From the NCBI RefSeq assembly GCF_000262245.1, contig NZ_AJSX01000036.1, forward strand, positions 19,216 through 83,215: 64,000 nt of DNA, written 5' to 3'. How positions within the stretch are numbered: position 1 is the stretch's first letter; each line of letters starts with the position of its first letter. Below the pieces are notes generated by a model. The model was not told where the DNA came from, did not search any database, and saw nothing but the letters and a program-made list of their open reading frames with translations. Below are positions 10,041 through 19,863 of this stretch, in pieces. The position numbers and the translations under genes are program-made. The stretch is from Pasteurella bettyae CCUG 2042 (lineage in GTDB: Bacteria > Pseudomonadota > Gammaproteobacteria > Enterobacterales > Pasteurellaceae).

Positions 10041-10370
10041 TTAGTCATTTGCGTTGAAATCATCTAGATTATCGCTAACTACACCAGATAACGTATATAC
10101 ACGTTTTGTTGTTGAAGTATGTAAGCGATATTTATTCCAGGTTTTTTCAAAGAAAGTTTCTGCTGGTCGTTCTCCCTTACAGAAAGCAACAAACTGTTTT
10201 TCTTCTGCTGTGCTAGGATCACGTTCACCTAAATCTAACGCCTTAAATGCTTGACCATATTGCTCAAGCGCTTGTGCTTCTTTAATTGTATAGTCACCGT
10301 GACGAGCAAAACCACGTGGATAGTTTTTATCGTCAAAGAAACGACGTTCAACACTAAAACTTTCTGCCAT
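10041..10370 (-). CDS. maoP: Macrodomain Ori organisation protein MaoP (YifE)
   Basis: A 109-residue cytoplasmic protein of the YifE/MaoP family, which in Escherichia coli works with the maoS site to organise the Ori macrodomain. Family segments are RRFFDDKNYPRGFARHGDYT near the N-terminus and FVAFCKGERPAE, FEKTWNKY in the middle. I moved the start to the ATG at 10370, which has a GAGGA site 5 bp upstream; the longer frame to 10406 has no such site. It is transcribed in the same direction as dsbA but not obviously in its operon. Whether a maoS-like site exists is not evident here. Confidence 0.88.
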   Translation of the reverse strand: MAESFSVERRFFDDKNYPRGFARHGDYTIKEAQALEQYGQAFKALDLGERDPSTAEEKQFVAFCKGERPAETFFEKTWNKYRLHTSTTKRVYTLSGVVSDNLDDFNAND

Positions 10371-10441
10371 AATATCCTCTTTGTTTATATCTCTTTTAAG
10401 TGGCACGCATTAAACCAATTTTTTAGATCTTTTGCAAATAG

Positions 10442-11056
10442 TTATTTACTTAATAGACCATTTACGGTATCTACGTAGTCTTGAACGAAATTATCATGTG
10501 ATAAACCATCCATTTTTACATGGAATTTGTTATTGACATAAAAATCAGGTACTCCACGCACTTTAAATTGTTCTGCCAGATTAATTTGTTTGTTATATAA
10601 AGCGGTTACTGCGAAACTATTAATGCCACCATCAAATTGTTCTGCACTCACACCATTATCAAGAAAAACCTGACGAACATCATTCATAGACTGTAAAGTA
10701 TTAGCTTTTGCTGCTTTAAATAAGGCTGTTTTCACTTTATCCTCAGCACCAATCGCCATTGCAAGGGCCCATGCGCGAGTTAAATCATCAGAAATACCGC
10801 CTAAGAAGGTGACATGATATTGTTTGAATTCAGCGCCTTTAGGAAGGGCTTGCTTAATTTTTTGTGGAATCTGATATTCCAGTTCAAATGAATAACAATG
10901 AGGACAATAAAATGAGAAGAATTCAATAACTTCTGGTTGTGCAGAATGGGATTGTGCTAATGTTTCGTATTGTTTGCCTTCCGTTAAATCAGCGGCTTGC
11001 ACATTGAAAGATAGTGTTGCTAAAGCTACAATGCAAGCAATAAAAAGTTTTTTCAT
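10442..11056 (-). CDS. dsbA: Thiol:disulfide interchange protein DsbA
   Basis: Periplasmic oxidase that inserts disulfide bonds in exported proteins and is re-oxidised by DsbB. The 204-residue precursor has a clear signal peptide (cleavage after NVQA-A near residue 21), a thioredoxin fold with the CPHC active site at residues 51-54, and the cis-proline loop RGVPDFYVN. The ribosome binding site is AAAGGAT. In Haemophilus, DsbA (Por) is needed for DNA uptake because pilus-type competence proteins need disulfides. It follows yihD by 24 bp and is probably co-transcribed with it. Confidence 0.95.
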   Translation of the reverse strand: MKKLFIACIVALATLSFNVQAADLTEGKQYETLAQSHSAQPEVIEFFSFYCPHCYSFELEYQIPQKIKQALPKGAEFKQYHVTFLGGISDDLTRAWALAMAIGAEDKVKTALFKAAKANTLQSMNDVRQVFLDNGVSAEQFDGGINSFAVTALYNKQINLAEQFKVRGVPDFYVNNKFHVKMDGLSHDNFVQDYVDTVNGLLSK

Positions 11057-11080
11057 TTCAGTAATCCTTTAAAACTAAGA

Positions 11081-11347
11081 TTATTTAATAATACCACGAG
11101 CCTTTAAAATTGCGGTTTTAAAGTCTTCTTCGTAGTCTTTTTTAATACCAGGAATCGGCTCTAATTTATCTTTTCCATGCATCTTTAAATGATAAATAAT
11201 GACTTCATCTGATAATTCTTCAAGAGGTTTTTCGAAACCCGCCTCTTTTGCAATTTTTTGTAGAATTTGAATAAGATTTAAATCGGAATCCTTAGACCAA
11301 TATGGTTGTAAAAGTTCCAAGACTTCATTAAGACGATGACATTTCAT
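11081..11347 (-). CDS. yihD: YihD family protein (DUF1040)
   Basis: An 88-residue, highly charged cytoplasmic protein of the YihD family, whose function is unknown. Family stretches are [17 protein letters not shown] at the N-terminus, [17 protein letters not shown] in the middle, and a basic C-terminus ending in Lys. The start at 11347 has an AAGGAAA site; the longer frame to 11386 adds a non-conserved leader. It is the first gene of the yihD-dsbA pair, and in enterobacteria the same gene sits near dsbA and mobA, as here. Confidence 0.85.
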   Translation of the reverse strand: MKCHRLNEVLELLQPYWSKDSDLNLIQILQKIAKEAGFEKPLEELSDEVIIYHLKMHGKDKLEPIPGIKKDYEEDFKTAILKARGIIK

Positions 11348-11413
11348 AAAGTTTTCCTTATCATCAATAAACAGGTTACAAATCATACTTGAATTAAGAG
11401 AAGTTTACAATTT

Positions 11414-11989
11414 ATGACAATAACAATTAGTGCAGTAATTTTAGCTGGTGGTAAAGCTCGCCGTATGGGAGGCGTGGATAAAGGTTTGCAATTATGGCAA
11501 GGTAAACCTTTGGTAGAAACAATTTATCAACGTTTACATTGCCAAATTGATGCTATTTCTATTAATGCCAATCGTAATCAAGATGCTTATGCACAATTGG
11601 GTGTGCCTGTTTTTTCTGATCAAAGAGACGGATTTCAAGGCCCATTAAGTGGTATCCAAACGGCATTAGAGCAGGCCACTACAGATTATGTATTATTTGT
11701 GCCTTGTGATAGCCCTTGCTTGCCATTAAATCTTGTAGCAAAACTAAAAAGTGCGGTAGAAAATTCAGAAATTTTAATTGCTTATGCCCATGATGGTGAA
11801 CGAGACCATCCTACTTTTTGCTTGATTTCAACCGCTCTAAAAACTGAATTAGCAGATTATTTAGCAAGCGGTGAACGTCGAATGTTATGGTTTATGAAAG
11901 CACATGGTGCAGTCGCCGTAGACTTTAGTGGAGATAAACAGGCTTTCGTTAATATGAATACTTTAGGAGATTTGCAAGAAAAGGTATAA
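11414..11989 (+). CDS. mobA: Molybdenum cofactor guanylyltransferase MobA
   Basis: Transfers GMP from GTP to molybdopterin-Mo to make the bis-MGD cofactor of enzymes such as DMSO, TMAO and nitrate reductases. The 191-residue protein has the nucleotidyltransferase signature ILAGGKARRMGGVDKGL near the N-terminus, the GPLSGIQTAL and FVPCDSPCLP metal and nucleotide-binding segments, and DHPTFCLIS. It is divergent from yihD-dsbA with about 66 bp between start codons. It is followed by mobB 33 bp downstream, the usual operon. Confidence 0.95.
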   Translation: MTITISAVILAGGKARRMGGVDKGLQLWQGKPLVETIYQRLHCQIDAISINANRNQDAYAQLGVPVFSDQRDGFQGPLSGIQTALEQATTDYVLFVPCDSPCLPLNLVAKLKSAVENSEILIAYAHDGERDHPTFCLISTALKTELADYLASGERRMLWFMKAHGAVAVDFSGDKQAFVNMNTLGDLQEKV

Positions 11990-12022
11990 TCAATCTGCAA
12001 TATTTTGGATGAGATAAACCTT

Positions 12023-12541
12023 ATGAATACACCTATTCCGATGTTGGGTATTACTGGCTACAGTGGTAGTGGCAAAACTACTTTATTAGAAAAATTAATC
12101 CCTCAATTAATTACCTTGGGAATTCGAGTGGCTGTGATTAAACATACTCATCATAACGTACAAACGGACAAACCAGGTAAAGATAGCTGGCGTATGAAAG
12201 AAGCTGGCGCCAATCAAGTGATAATCACCTGCGATGAACGTTGGGCAATAATGACCGAAACGCCACAACAGCCTGCTACGCTGGATTATTTAGCAAAACA
12301 ATTTGACCCTGCCCAACTAGACTTAATACTGGTTGAAGGCTTTAAACAGGAGCCTATAGCAAAGATTCTATTGCATCGTCAAAATATGGAAAAGCCTTTA
12401 CCTAGCTTAGATGAATATGTTATTGCAACAGCAACAGACTACCCTTTGCACACATTCGTTCCTCATTTAGATATTAATAATATTGTTCAAATTGCTCAGT
12501 TTATTCAAACCTGGCAGCTTCAACAGTGCGGTCAGATTTAG
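12023..12541 (+). CDS. mobB: Molybdopterin-guanine dinucleotide biosynthesis adaptor MobB
   Basis: GTP-binding accessory protein that stimulates bis-MGD cofactor insertion. The 172-residue protein has a P-loop GYSGSGKTTLLEKL near residue 13, VIKHTHHNVQTDKPGKDSWR, and VEGFKQEPIAKI, all MobB signatures. The frame is open to 12005, but the ATG at 12023 directly precedes the normal N-terminus (NTPIPMLGITG). It sits between mobA and the transporter gene, with a 9-bp gap to the latter. Confidence 0.92.
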   Translation: MNTPIPMLGITGYSGSGKTTLLEKLIPQLITLGIRVAVIKHTHHNVQTDKPGKDSWRMKEAGANQVIITCDERWAIMTETPQQPATLDYLAKQFDPAQLDLILVEGFKQEPIAKILLHRQNMEKPLPSLDEYVIATATDYPLHTFVPHLDINNIVQIAQFIQTWQLQQCGQI

Positions 12542-12550
12542 GTAAATTTT

Positions 12551-13939
12551 ATGAAGCAAGATGTTGATTATCGTCCCTTAGCTTGGATTGCGGCCAGTGC
12601 TTTATTTATGCAAGCTTTGGATGGTACGATTTTAAATACCGCGTTACCTGCAATTGCTACAGATCTTAATGAATCACCTTTAGCAATGCAGTTAGCGATT
12701 ATTAGCTACGCCTTAACCGTTGCCCTGTTTATTCCTATTAGTGGTTGGGTGGCAGATAAATATGGTACGTTAAATGTTTTTCGTGTTGCAGTAATTACTT
12801 TTGCACTAGGCTCTCTTGCTTGTGCTTTTTCTGAATCATTAAATCAATTAGTTGCTTCTCGGGTACTCCAAGGCTTCGGAGGTTCTTTAATGATGCCAGT
12901 TGCACGACTAACCATTATTCGTGCAGTTCCCAAAAAACAACTTTTATCAGCTTGGAATATGATGGCTACTGCGGGGTTAATGGGACCTATTTTAGGGCCA
13001 ATTCTCGGTGGTTGGATTGTTACTTATACTACTTGGCATTGGATCTTCTTGATTAATATCCCAGTGAGTCTAATTGGCATTTTTCTTGCGACTAAATTTA
13101 TGCCAAATATTACAGGTCAATTACGTAAATTAGACTGGAATGGTTTTTGGTTATTTGGTGGCGGCTTAGTCGGTATTACACTAGGATTAGATCTAGTGAC
13201 AGAAGTCTTTGTTGCAAAATGGCAAGCAATAGCAATTATTCTAGGCGGTGTGATTTTATTAATTTGCTATATTTCCTATGCGAAAAAACATGTTGATCAA
13301 GCTTTAGTTCCATTAGATTTATTTAAAGTACGCACTTTTCGAGTTGGTATGAGTGCCAATTTATTAATTCGTCTTTGTGCCTCTGGTATCCCATTTTTAT
13401 TACCTCTTATGTATCAAGTCGCATTTAATTTTAGTGCTGATAAGGCGGGTATGTTAATTACCCCTATTGCAATGAGTTCAGTGCTGGCGAAACCCATTAG
13501 TATAAAATTGCTTAATCGTTTTGGTTATAAATATGTTCTTATTGGCACAGCAATGGTGATGACCTGTACTATTTTTGCGATGTCTCTTTTACATGCCGAT
13601 AGCGCGTGGTGGATATTGATCCTAAATGTTGCCCTGTATGGCGCATGTATTTCGATTATTTACTCTTCAATCAATACCCTAACCGTAGGCGATTTAGAGG
13701 ATAAGCAAGCAAGTGCAGGATCAACCATGCTAAGTGTGGTACAGCAAGTGGGTATCGGTATTGGTATTGCCGTATCTACTTTAATTCTCAGTGTTTATCG
13801 TTATTTTTTGGGTGATAATATCGAGCAGTTACAACGGGCATTTAGCTACACTTATATGAGTTCAGCGATATTTGGTGTTCTCCTTGTTTTAGTACTTTTA
13901 CGCTTGCATCAAGATGATGGTGCTCATTTACATAAATAA
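12551..13939 (+). CDS. MFS drug transporter, DHA2 (14-helix) family
   Basis: A 462-residue inner-membrane proton antiporter of the major facilitator superfamily, DHA2 branch, resembling MdtD, HsrA and EmrB. The N-terminal D1 motif (LDGTILNTALPAIA) and motif A (GWVADKYGTLNVFRVAVI) are present, as is motif C in helix 5 (GLMGPILGPILGGWI). Its substrate cannot be read from the sequence. It starts 9 bp after mobB and so is probably co-transcribed with mobAB. The same gene order before hbpA is known from Haemophilus influenzae (HI0852-HI0853). Confidence 0.85.
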   Translation: MKQDVDYRPLAWIAASALFMQALDGTILNTALPAIATDLNESPLAMQLAIISYALTVALFIPISGWVADKYGTLNVFRVAVITFALGSLACAFSESLNQLVASRVLQGFGGSLMMPVARLTIIRAVPKKQLLSAWNMMATAGLMGPILGPILGGWIVTYTTWHWIFLINIPVSLIGIFLATKFMPNITGQLRKLDWNGFWLFGGGLVGITLGLDLVTEVFVAKWQAIAIILGGVILLICYISYAKKHVDQALVPLDLFKVRTFRVGMSANLLIRLCASGIPFLLPLMYQVAFNFSADKAGMLITPIAMSSVLAKPISIKLLNRFGYKYVLIGTAMVMTCTIFAMSLLHADSAWWILILNVALYGACISIIYSSINTLTVGDLEDKQASAGSTMLSVVQQVGIGIGIAVSTLILSVYRYFLGDNIEQLQRAFSYTYMSSAIFGVLLVLVLLRLHQDDGAHLHK

Positions 13940-14030
13940 CAGTTATAACTAATAAGATTAGATTATTTTGTTTACACCAAGTTTTGTTATATTTTAACCT
14001 TACTTATTCCCGTTAACCTAGGATTTAAAT

Positions 14031-15629
14031 ATGCAATTAACTACTAAATTTATTCTTGCTGCATTTACCTTATCAGCAACAACCTTGGTTCAAGCAGAAA
14101 CTACGTTTATCAACTGTACGAGTCGTGCACCAATGAGTTTTAGTCCAGTTTTAGTGATGGATGGTATCTCTTATAATGCTAGTTCACAGCAAGTGTATAA
14201 TCGTTTAGTGGAATTTAAACGTGGTAGTGTTGATATTGAGCCAGGCTTAGCTGAAAGCTGGGAAATTAGCGAAGATGGTTTGAGCTATACTTTCCATTTA
14301 AGAAAAGGTGTGAAATTCCATTCCAATAAACTTTTTACACCAAGCCGAGAATTTAATGCAGATGATGTTTTATTTTCATTCCAACGTCAATTAGATAAAC
14401 AACATCCATATCATAATGTTTCAAACGCCACCTATCCGTATTTCAATTCTATGAAATTCCCTGAATTATTAAAATCTGTGGAAAAAGTGGATGATAATAC
14501 GGTACGAGTTAACTTAACCCATAAAGATGCTACTTTCTTAGCAAGTTTAGGTATGGATTTCTTATCTATTTATTCTGCAGAATATGCAGATAAAATGTTA
14601 AAAGCAAACCAACCTGAAACCATTGATAAAGAACCTATTGGTACAGGTCCATTCATCTTTGCTGGCTATCAAGTGGATAAATCAGTACGTTTTATTGCCA
14701 ATCCAGATTATTGGAAAGGAAAACCAAGCTTAGATCGTTTGGTGTTTAGTATCACTCCTGATGCAACAACTCGCTATGCAAAATTACAAACAGGCGCCTG
14801 TGATTTAGCAGAGTTTCCAAATGTAGCGGATTTAGAACGAATGAAAGCAGATAAACGGATTCAAATGCCATCTCAAGAGGGTTTGAATGTGGCTTATATC
14901 GCTTTCAATACAGAAAAAGCACCTTTTAATAATGTAAAAGTACGCCAAGCATTAAACTATGCTGTAGATAAAAAAACTATCTTAAATGCGGTTTATCAAA
15001 GTGCTGGTGTATCTGCGAAAAATCCATTACCGCCAACAATCTGGAGCTATAACGATAGCATAGAAGAATATCCATACAACCCAGAAAAAGCCAAACAATT
15101 ATTAGCTGAAGCAGGTTTTCCTAATGGTTTTGAAACAGAATTATGGGTACAGCCTGTAGTGCGCAACTCAAATCCGAACCCACGTCGTATGTCTGAATTA
15201 GTACAAAGTGATTGGGAAAAAGTCGGGGTGAAAGCAAAATTAGTAACTTATGAATGGGGTGACTATATTAAACGTGCCAAAGCTGGTGAATTAACAGCAG
15301 GTACCTTTGGCTGGTCAGGAGATAATGGCGATCCCGATAATTTCTTAAACCCATTATTAGGTAGCTCAAATATTGGTAATAGTAATTATGCACGTTGGAA
15401 AAATGCTGATTTTGACGCTTTATTAGCAAAAGCCATTGGCTTAACAGATAAAGCACAACGTGCGGAATTATATAAACAAGCTCAAGTCATCGTGCATGAG
15501 CAAGCACCTTGGATTCCAATGGCTCACGCAGTAACTTATGCCCCATTAAGTGCTCGTGTACGTGACTTTAAACAAAGCCCATTTGGTTATAGTGCCTTCT
15601 ATGGTGTGAGTGTAGAAGAAAATAAATAA
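14031..15629 (+). CDS. hbpA: Periplasmic haem/dipeptide-binding protein HbpA/DppA-like
   Basis: Solute-binding protein of the SBP_bac_5 family. It is very close to Haemophilus HbpA, which binds haem and glutathione-type peptides for the Dpp permease. The 532-residue precursor has the family stretch YNASSQQVYNRLVEF, then LAESWEISEDGLSYTFHLRKG, GTGPF and GWSGDNGDPDNFL. Haemophilus influenzae HbpA is a lipoprotein, but here the signal peptide ends LVQA-ETTF with no lipobox Cys, so this copy should be soluble in the periplasm like Escherichia coli DppA. No permease genes follow, which suggests the protein docks with a permease encoded elsewhere. It has its own leader, 90 bp after the MFS gene. 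Confidence 0.9.
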   Translation: MQLTTKFILAAFTLSATTLVQAETTFINCTSRAPMSFSPVLVMDGISYNASSQQVYNRLVEFKRGSVDIEPGLAESWEISEDGLSYTFHLRKGVKFHSNKLFTPSREFNADDVLFSFQRQLDKQHPYHNVSNATYPYFNSMKFPELLKSVEKVDDNTVRVNLTHKDATFLASLGMDFLSIYSAEYADKMLKANQPETIDKEPIGTGPFIFAGYQVDKSVRFIANPDYWKGKPSLDRLVFSITPDATTRYAKLQTGACDLAEFPNVADLERMKADKRIQMPSQEGLNVAYIAFNTEKAPFNNVKVRQALNYAVDKKTILNAVYQSAGVSAKNPLPPTIWSYNDSIEEYPYNPEKAKQLLAEAGFPNGFETELWVQPVVRNSNPNPRRMSELVQSDWEKVGVKAKLVTYEWGDYIKRAKAGELTAGTFGWSGDNGDPDNFLNPLLGSSNIGNSNYARWKNADFDALLAKAIGLTDKAQRAELYKQAQVIVHEQAPWIPMAHAVTYAPLSARVRDFKQSPFGYSAFYGVSVEENK

Positions 15630-15804
15630 TTATGTTTCTATGCAAACCATTCTGTGCTTTTATTATCCATTTATATTAGGCACAGAAGTGACTAAATTAA
15701 CAAACTGCGGTTAGTTTTTTAAAAATTATTAAGGGGAAATATGATATTTCCCTTTCATTTTTATAAATTCTATAGATAACTAAGTGTCTATTGATGAGCA
15801 AGTA

Positions 15805-15832
15805 AAAAGGCAGATATTAATATCTGCCTTTT
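15805..15832. terminator. Bidirectional terminator between hbpA and proS
   Basis: The symmetric stem AAAAGGCAGATATT/AATATCTGCCTTTT lies between the convergent genes hbpA and proS and has A and T flanks on both sides. The preceding 170 bp after hbpA contain no visible gene. Confidence 0.8.
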
Positions 15833-15848
15833 CTTATGGATAAAAGTA

Positions 15849-17564
15849 TTAAGCGTTAATTTGCTCTTTTAAGAAAGCTAACAATTGTTCTTTAGCGATC
15901 ATTTGCTTTTCGCCTGTGCGACGATTTTTATACTCGATTTCGCCATTTGCCAGGTTTTTCTCACCAATAACAAGCATATGTGGCACACCGATTAATTCCA
16001 TATCCGCAAACATTACACCAGGGCGTTCTTTACGATCATCAAAAATCACTTCGACACCTTGGTTGTTTAAGCTGTTATAAAGTTCTTCAACATAAGCTTG
16101 AACACTTTCAGATTTATGCATATTCATTGGCACAATTGCCACAGTAAATGGTGCAATAGCATCACTTGGCCAAATAATACCACGTTCATCATGATGTTGT
16201 TCGATTGCAGATGCCACCACTCGTGTTACACCAATACCATAACATCCCATGGTCATCACCAATGGTTTGCCGTCTTCACCTTGAACAGTCGCTCCCATTG
16301 CTTCAGAATATTTCTTACCCAATTGGAAGATGTGTCCCACTTCAATGCCACGCTTAATTAATAATGTTCCTTTACCATCTGGGCTTGGATCGCCTTCTAC
16401 CACATTACGTAAATCAGCTACTTTAGGTAATGCCACATCACGCTCCCAGTTAATATTGAAATAATGTTTACCATCAATATTTGCACCCGCAGCAAAATCA
16501 TTCATCACGGCCACTGAACGGTCAATAATCACTGGAATATTCAAGTTCACAGGGCCCAATGAGCCAACTCCCGCACCAACTTTCGCTTTAATATCCGCTT
16601 CATCAGCAAATTCAAATGGTGATGCCACTTCAGGTAATTTTTCTGCTTTGATTTCATTGAGCTCATGATCACCACGAATCACTAATGCTACTAATGGCTG
16701 TTCTTCTGTTGCACCTTTTACAATTAAGGTTTTCACTGTTTTCTCAATTGATAAATTAAATTGTGCTACTAATTCTGCAATAGTTTTCGCATTTGGGGTA
16801 TCGACTAATTGCATTTCTGCCATTGGTGCTTGGCGTTCACCTACAGCGATCGCTTCTGCTAATTCAATATTCGCTGCATAATCAGATTCTGTTGAGAACA
16901 CCACATCATCTTCACCACTTGAAGCTAATACTTGGAACTCATGTGATGCTGAACCACCAATAGAGCCTGTATCTGCTTGTACTGCACGGAAATCTAAACC
17001 TAAACGAGTAAAAATATTACTATAAGTTTGGTACATCACATCATAGGTTTCTTGTAATGATTCTTTAGTTGTGTGGAAAGAATAAGCATCTTTCATAATA
17101 AATTCACGTGAACGCATTACACCAAAACGAGGGCGCACTTCATCACGGAATTTTGTTTGAATTTGATATAGATTTAATGGAAGTTGTTTGTATGAACTCA
17201 CTTCACGACGGACTAAATCCGTAATCACTTCTTCATGAGTCGGTCCTAATACAAAATCACGGTTACCACGATCGTTAAAACGCAATAATTCAGGGCCATA
17301 CTGTTCCCAACGACCAGATTCTTGCCATAACTCGGCAGGTTGAACCACTGGCATTAATACTTCAATAGCTCCACTTTTATTCATTTCTTCACGAATAATA
17401 TTTTTTACTTTTTCTAATACACGAATACCCGTAGGTAGCCAGTTATATAAACCTGAAGCCATTGGGCGAATCATCCCCGCCCGTAACATTAATTGATGGC
17501 TAACCACTTGAGCATCATTTGGGGTCTCTTTTAAAGTTGAGAAAAGGTATTTGCTTGTACGCAT
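15849..17564 (-). CDS. proS: Prolyl-tRNA synthetase (bacterial type, with editing domain)
   Basis: Charges tRNA-Pro. The 571-residue protein has class II motif 1 in the segment [16 protein letters not shown], motif 2 ([21 protein letters not shown], residue 150s), the INS editing domain between roughly residues 225 and 405, and motif 3 ([17 protein letters not shown]) before the C-terminal anticodon-binding domain (VAIVPMNM...MLVIGEKN). The length is that of the bacterial-type enzyme. It stands alone, closed by the hairpin at 15805. Confidence 0.97.
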   Translation of the reverse strand: MRTSKYLFSTLKETPNDAQVVSHQLMLRAGMIRPMASGLYNWLPTGIRVLEKVKNIIREEMNKSGAIEVLMPVVQPAELWQESGRWEQYGPELLRFNDRGNRDFVLGPTHEEVITDLVRREVSSYKQLPLNLYQIQTKFRDEVRPRFGVMRSREFIMKDAYSFHTTKESLQETYDVMYQTYSNIFTRLGLDFRAVQADTGSIGGSASHEFQVLASSGEDDVVFSTESDYAANIELAEAIAVGERQAPMAEMQLVDTPNAKTIAELVAQFNLSIEKTVKTLIVKGATEEQPLVALVIRGDHELNEIKAEKLPEVASPFEFADEADIKAKVGAGVGSLGPVNLNIPVIIDRSVAVMNDFAAGANIDGKHYFNINWERDVALPKVADLRNVVEGDPSPDGKGTLLIKRGIEVGHIFQLGKKYSEAMGATVQGEDGKPLVMTMGCYGIGVTRVVASAIEQHHDERGIIWPSDAIAPFTVAIVPMNMHKSESVQAYVEELYNSLNNQGVEVIFDDRKERPGVMFADMELIGVPHMLVIGEKNLANGEIEYKNRRTGEKQMIAKEQLLAFLKEQINA

Positions 17565-17674
17565 TATGATTATTCCTAGTAAATATATTTTTTGAATAGA
17601 AAAATTGGCGATAGTGTACCATTTTCAGGTATGTTGGAGAATGGGAATGTAACAAATAAATCCAATTAGAAGCT

Positions 17675-17713
17675 AAAGTGCGGTAACAATTTTAAAAATT
17701 ATTACCGCACTTT
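17675..17713. terminator. Inverted pair of uptake signals between gst and proS
   Basis: AAAGTGCGGTAA and its complement TTACCGCACTTT face each other around an AT-rich centre that itself pairs (AATTTT/AAAATT). Inverted uptake-signal pairs commonly serve as terminators in Haemophilus. This one lies just after the stop of the minus-strand glutathione transferase gene. Confidence 0.7.
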
Positions 17714-17733
17714 CACCTTTCATAAATGTCAAA

Positions 17734-18351
17734 TTAAGCGCTTAAACCTTGTTTAACTAATACCGTTTTCACCCCAACATCTGCGGCTACACGTTGATAG
17801 AAAGGTTCGAGATTTTTGAATTGGCTATAATCTAAACCTAAAGCTTTACACCAACGCAATTCAACATATAAGTATACATCGGCTACGGAGATTTGTTCAC
17901 CAAAGAAAATGTGGCTTTCCAAATGATCATTAGCAATACTTAACATACGAAGAATATTCTCAGCAGCCGCTTTACGGATTTGTTTGCTTAACTCTTCATT
18001 ACCTTCAGCATAAGCGGGTAAACGAAATAAAGGAGCAAAGGCTTTATGTAAGTCTGCATTGAAAAAAGCTAACCAACGCATTTGTTTTGCTTTATCTTGT
18101 GCGGTCTTACTACCAAAAATTTTGGTTTCTGGCGATAAATCATTTAAGTAAGTTAAGATAGCTATATTTTGTGAAAGTGCTAAATCACCATCAACTAATA
18201 AAGGGACTTGACCTAAAGGGTTTAATTTTAAATATTCTGCGGATTTAATTTCTTCACGAGTGACAGCAACTGCTTCATAATCTTCACCAATCCATTCTAA
18301 AGCGGTATGTGGAACAATTGAACAAGCACCGGGTAAATAATAAAGTTTCAT
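17734..18351 (-). CDS. Glutathione S-transferase family protein
   Basis: A 205-residue protein with the two-domain glutathione transferase architecture. The thioredoxin-like N-terminal domain has the beta-class start [18 protein letters not shown] with Cys at residue 10, then the cis-Pro segment [19 protein letters not shown]. The all-helical C-terminal domain has the [13 protein letters not shown] motif. It resembles beta-class bacterial enzymes that detoxify electrophiles or act in disulfide metabolism, but the substrate cannot be inferred. It is 18 bp downstream of lysA on the same strand, so it may be in the same transcript. Confidence 0.9.
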   Translation of the reverse strand: MKLYYLPGACSIVPHTALEWIGEDYEAVAVTREEIKSAEYLKLNPLGQVPLLVDGDLALSQNIAILTYLNDLSPETKIFGSKTAQDKAKQMRWLAFFNADLHKAFAPLFRLPAYAEGNEELSKQIRKAAAENILRMLSIANDHLESHIFFGEQISVADVYLYVELRWCKALGLDYSQFKNLEPFYQRVAADVGVKTVLVKQGLSA

Positions 18352-18369
18352 AAAGTTCTCCTGTATGAT

Positions 18370-19620
18370 TTATGCCAATAGGGCTTCTAAAGCCCATAGT
18401 TCTTTATGATCAGCACGGCGACGAATTAAATGCGCTTGATTGCCATCCACCATCACTTCCGCCGTTAATGGTCGAGAATTATAAGTAGAAGACATACTTG
18501 CCCCATAAGCACCTGCTGAACGTTGTACAAGGTAATCACCTTGAGCAATGGCTAATTGGCGTTGTTTGCCTAAAAAATCTGAAGTTTCACAAATTGGACC
18601 AACCACATCATAAACCTGAGATTCACGCGTTAAAGTGCGGTCAGCTTCAATAATATTCATATAAGCTTCATATAAGGCTGGACGAATCATATCGTTCATA
18701 CCGGCATCAACAATCGCAAAATTACGGGTTTCATTTGTTTTTAGATATTCCACTTTAGTGACTAAAATCCCCGCATTTGCACTAATGGCACGGCCTGGCT
18801 CAAGAATAATTTCTAAATTTTCATAATGTTTGAGTTTTTCCAGTAACGCTTTAGCATAATCCGTTGGGTGAGGAGGCGTCTCATTAGTATAAGTCACCCC
18901 TAAACCACCACCTAAGTCTAAATGCTCAAGGATAATGCCATCTTGAGTTAATTGTTCGATTAAAATCATCAGACGATCTACCGCATCTAAAAACGGTTGG
19001 ATTTCTGTTAATTGCGAACCAATATGGCAATCCATACCTGTTACTTTAATATGAGGTAATTTAGTGGCTAAATGATAAACTTCACGTGCTTTATCCACAC
19101 TTATACCAAATTTATTTTCTTTTAACCCAGTAGAGATATAAGGGTGAGTATGAGCATCCACATCAGGATTTATCCGCAATGAAATGGGAGCAATCTTGCC
19201 TAATTGACCAGCAATCTCATTAATTCGATATAATTCAGCCTGACTTTCTACATTGAAACAACGAATGCCTAATTCTAATGCACGGGCAATTTCTTTAGCA
19301 TTCTTAGCCACACCAGAGAATACCACTTTATGTGGATCGCCACCTGCAACCATAACACGCTCGAGTTCACCTTGCGAAACAATATCAAAACCCGCACCTA
19401 ATTTTGCCATCACTTGTAAAATGGCAATATTAGGATTAGATTTCACTGCAAAACAAACTAAATGCGGATGTTCACCAAAGGCACTATCAAAAGCCTTCCA
19501 ATGGCACTCAAGCGTGGCTCGAGAATAAATATAAAGCGGTGTGCCAAATTGTTCTGCAAGCTCAGTGACTGCTAAATCTTCGGCAAATAATTTATTGTTT
19601 TTATATTGGAAAAAATCCAT
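18370..19620 (-). CDS. lysA: Diaminopimelate decarboxylase
   Basis: PLP enzyme that makes lysine from meso-diaminopimelate, the last step of the pathway. The 416-residue protein has the PLP lysine in VCFAVKSNPN near residue 57, the substrate segment DCHIGSQL, the phosphate-binding GGGLGV loop and the PICETSDFLG motif with the catalytic Cys, plus ILEPGRAI. It starts at a clear ATG after the small lipoprotein gene lptM, an arrangement conserved in gamma-proteobacteria (lptM-lysA; dapF often follows, but not here). Confidence 0.96.
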   Translation of the reverse strand: MDFFQYKNNKLFAEDLAVTELAEQFGTPLYIYSRATLECHWKAFDSAFGEHPHLVCFAVKSNPNIAILQVMAKLGAGFDIVSQGELERVMVAGGDPHKVVFSGVAKNAKEIARALELGIRCFNVESQAELYRINEIAGQLGKIAPISLRINPDVDAHTHPYISTGLKENKFGISVDKAREVYHLATKLPHIKVTGMDCHIGSQLTEIQPFLDAVDRLMILIEQLTQDGIILEHLDLGGGLGVTYTNETPPHPTDYAKALLEKLKHYENLEIILEPGRAISANAGILVTKVEYLKTNETRNFAIVDAGMNDMIRPALYEAYMNIIEADRTLTRESQVYDVVGPICETSDFLGKQRQLAIAQGDYLVQRSAGAYGASMSSTYNSRPLTAEVMVDGNQAHLIRRRADHKELWALEALLA

Positions 19621-19643
19621 ATGTTGTGTCCTGCTTGCTATTT

Positions 19644-19766
19644 TTATGGCTGTTCTGTGTGTTTTTGCGGTGTTTGTTCAGGATAATACAGAGGGCCTTT
19701 AACGCCACAGCCCATCATAGCAGTACAAAGTGCGGTCAAAATAACCAGAGAAATAAATTTTTTCAT
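19644..19766 (-). CDS. lptM: LptM (YifL) small lipoprotein
   Basis: A 40-residue lipoprotein. It has a signal peptide (MKKFISLVILTALCTAMMGC) with the lipobox Cys at residue 20, followed directly by the family hallmark GVKGPLYYPE and a short Gln/His-rich tail. LptM of Escherichia coli binds the LPS translocon LptDE and promotes its oxidative maturation. It lies just upstream of lysA, where the gene is found in most gamma-proteobacteria. An uptake signal is embedded in the coding region (near 19729). Confidence 0.9.
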   Translation of the reverse strand: MKKFISLVILTALCTAMMGCGVKGPLYYPEQTPQKHTEQP

Positions 19767-19863
19767 GTTGATTTCCTAACTGATGAAAATTTACATTCAT
19801 TCTATCTTTAAAGACAGAAAATATCTATAATTCTGCTCTCAAACTAAAAAATAAGGCAATTTT

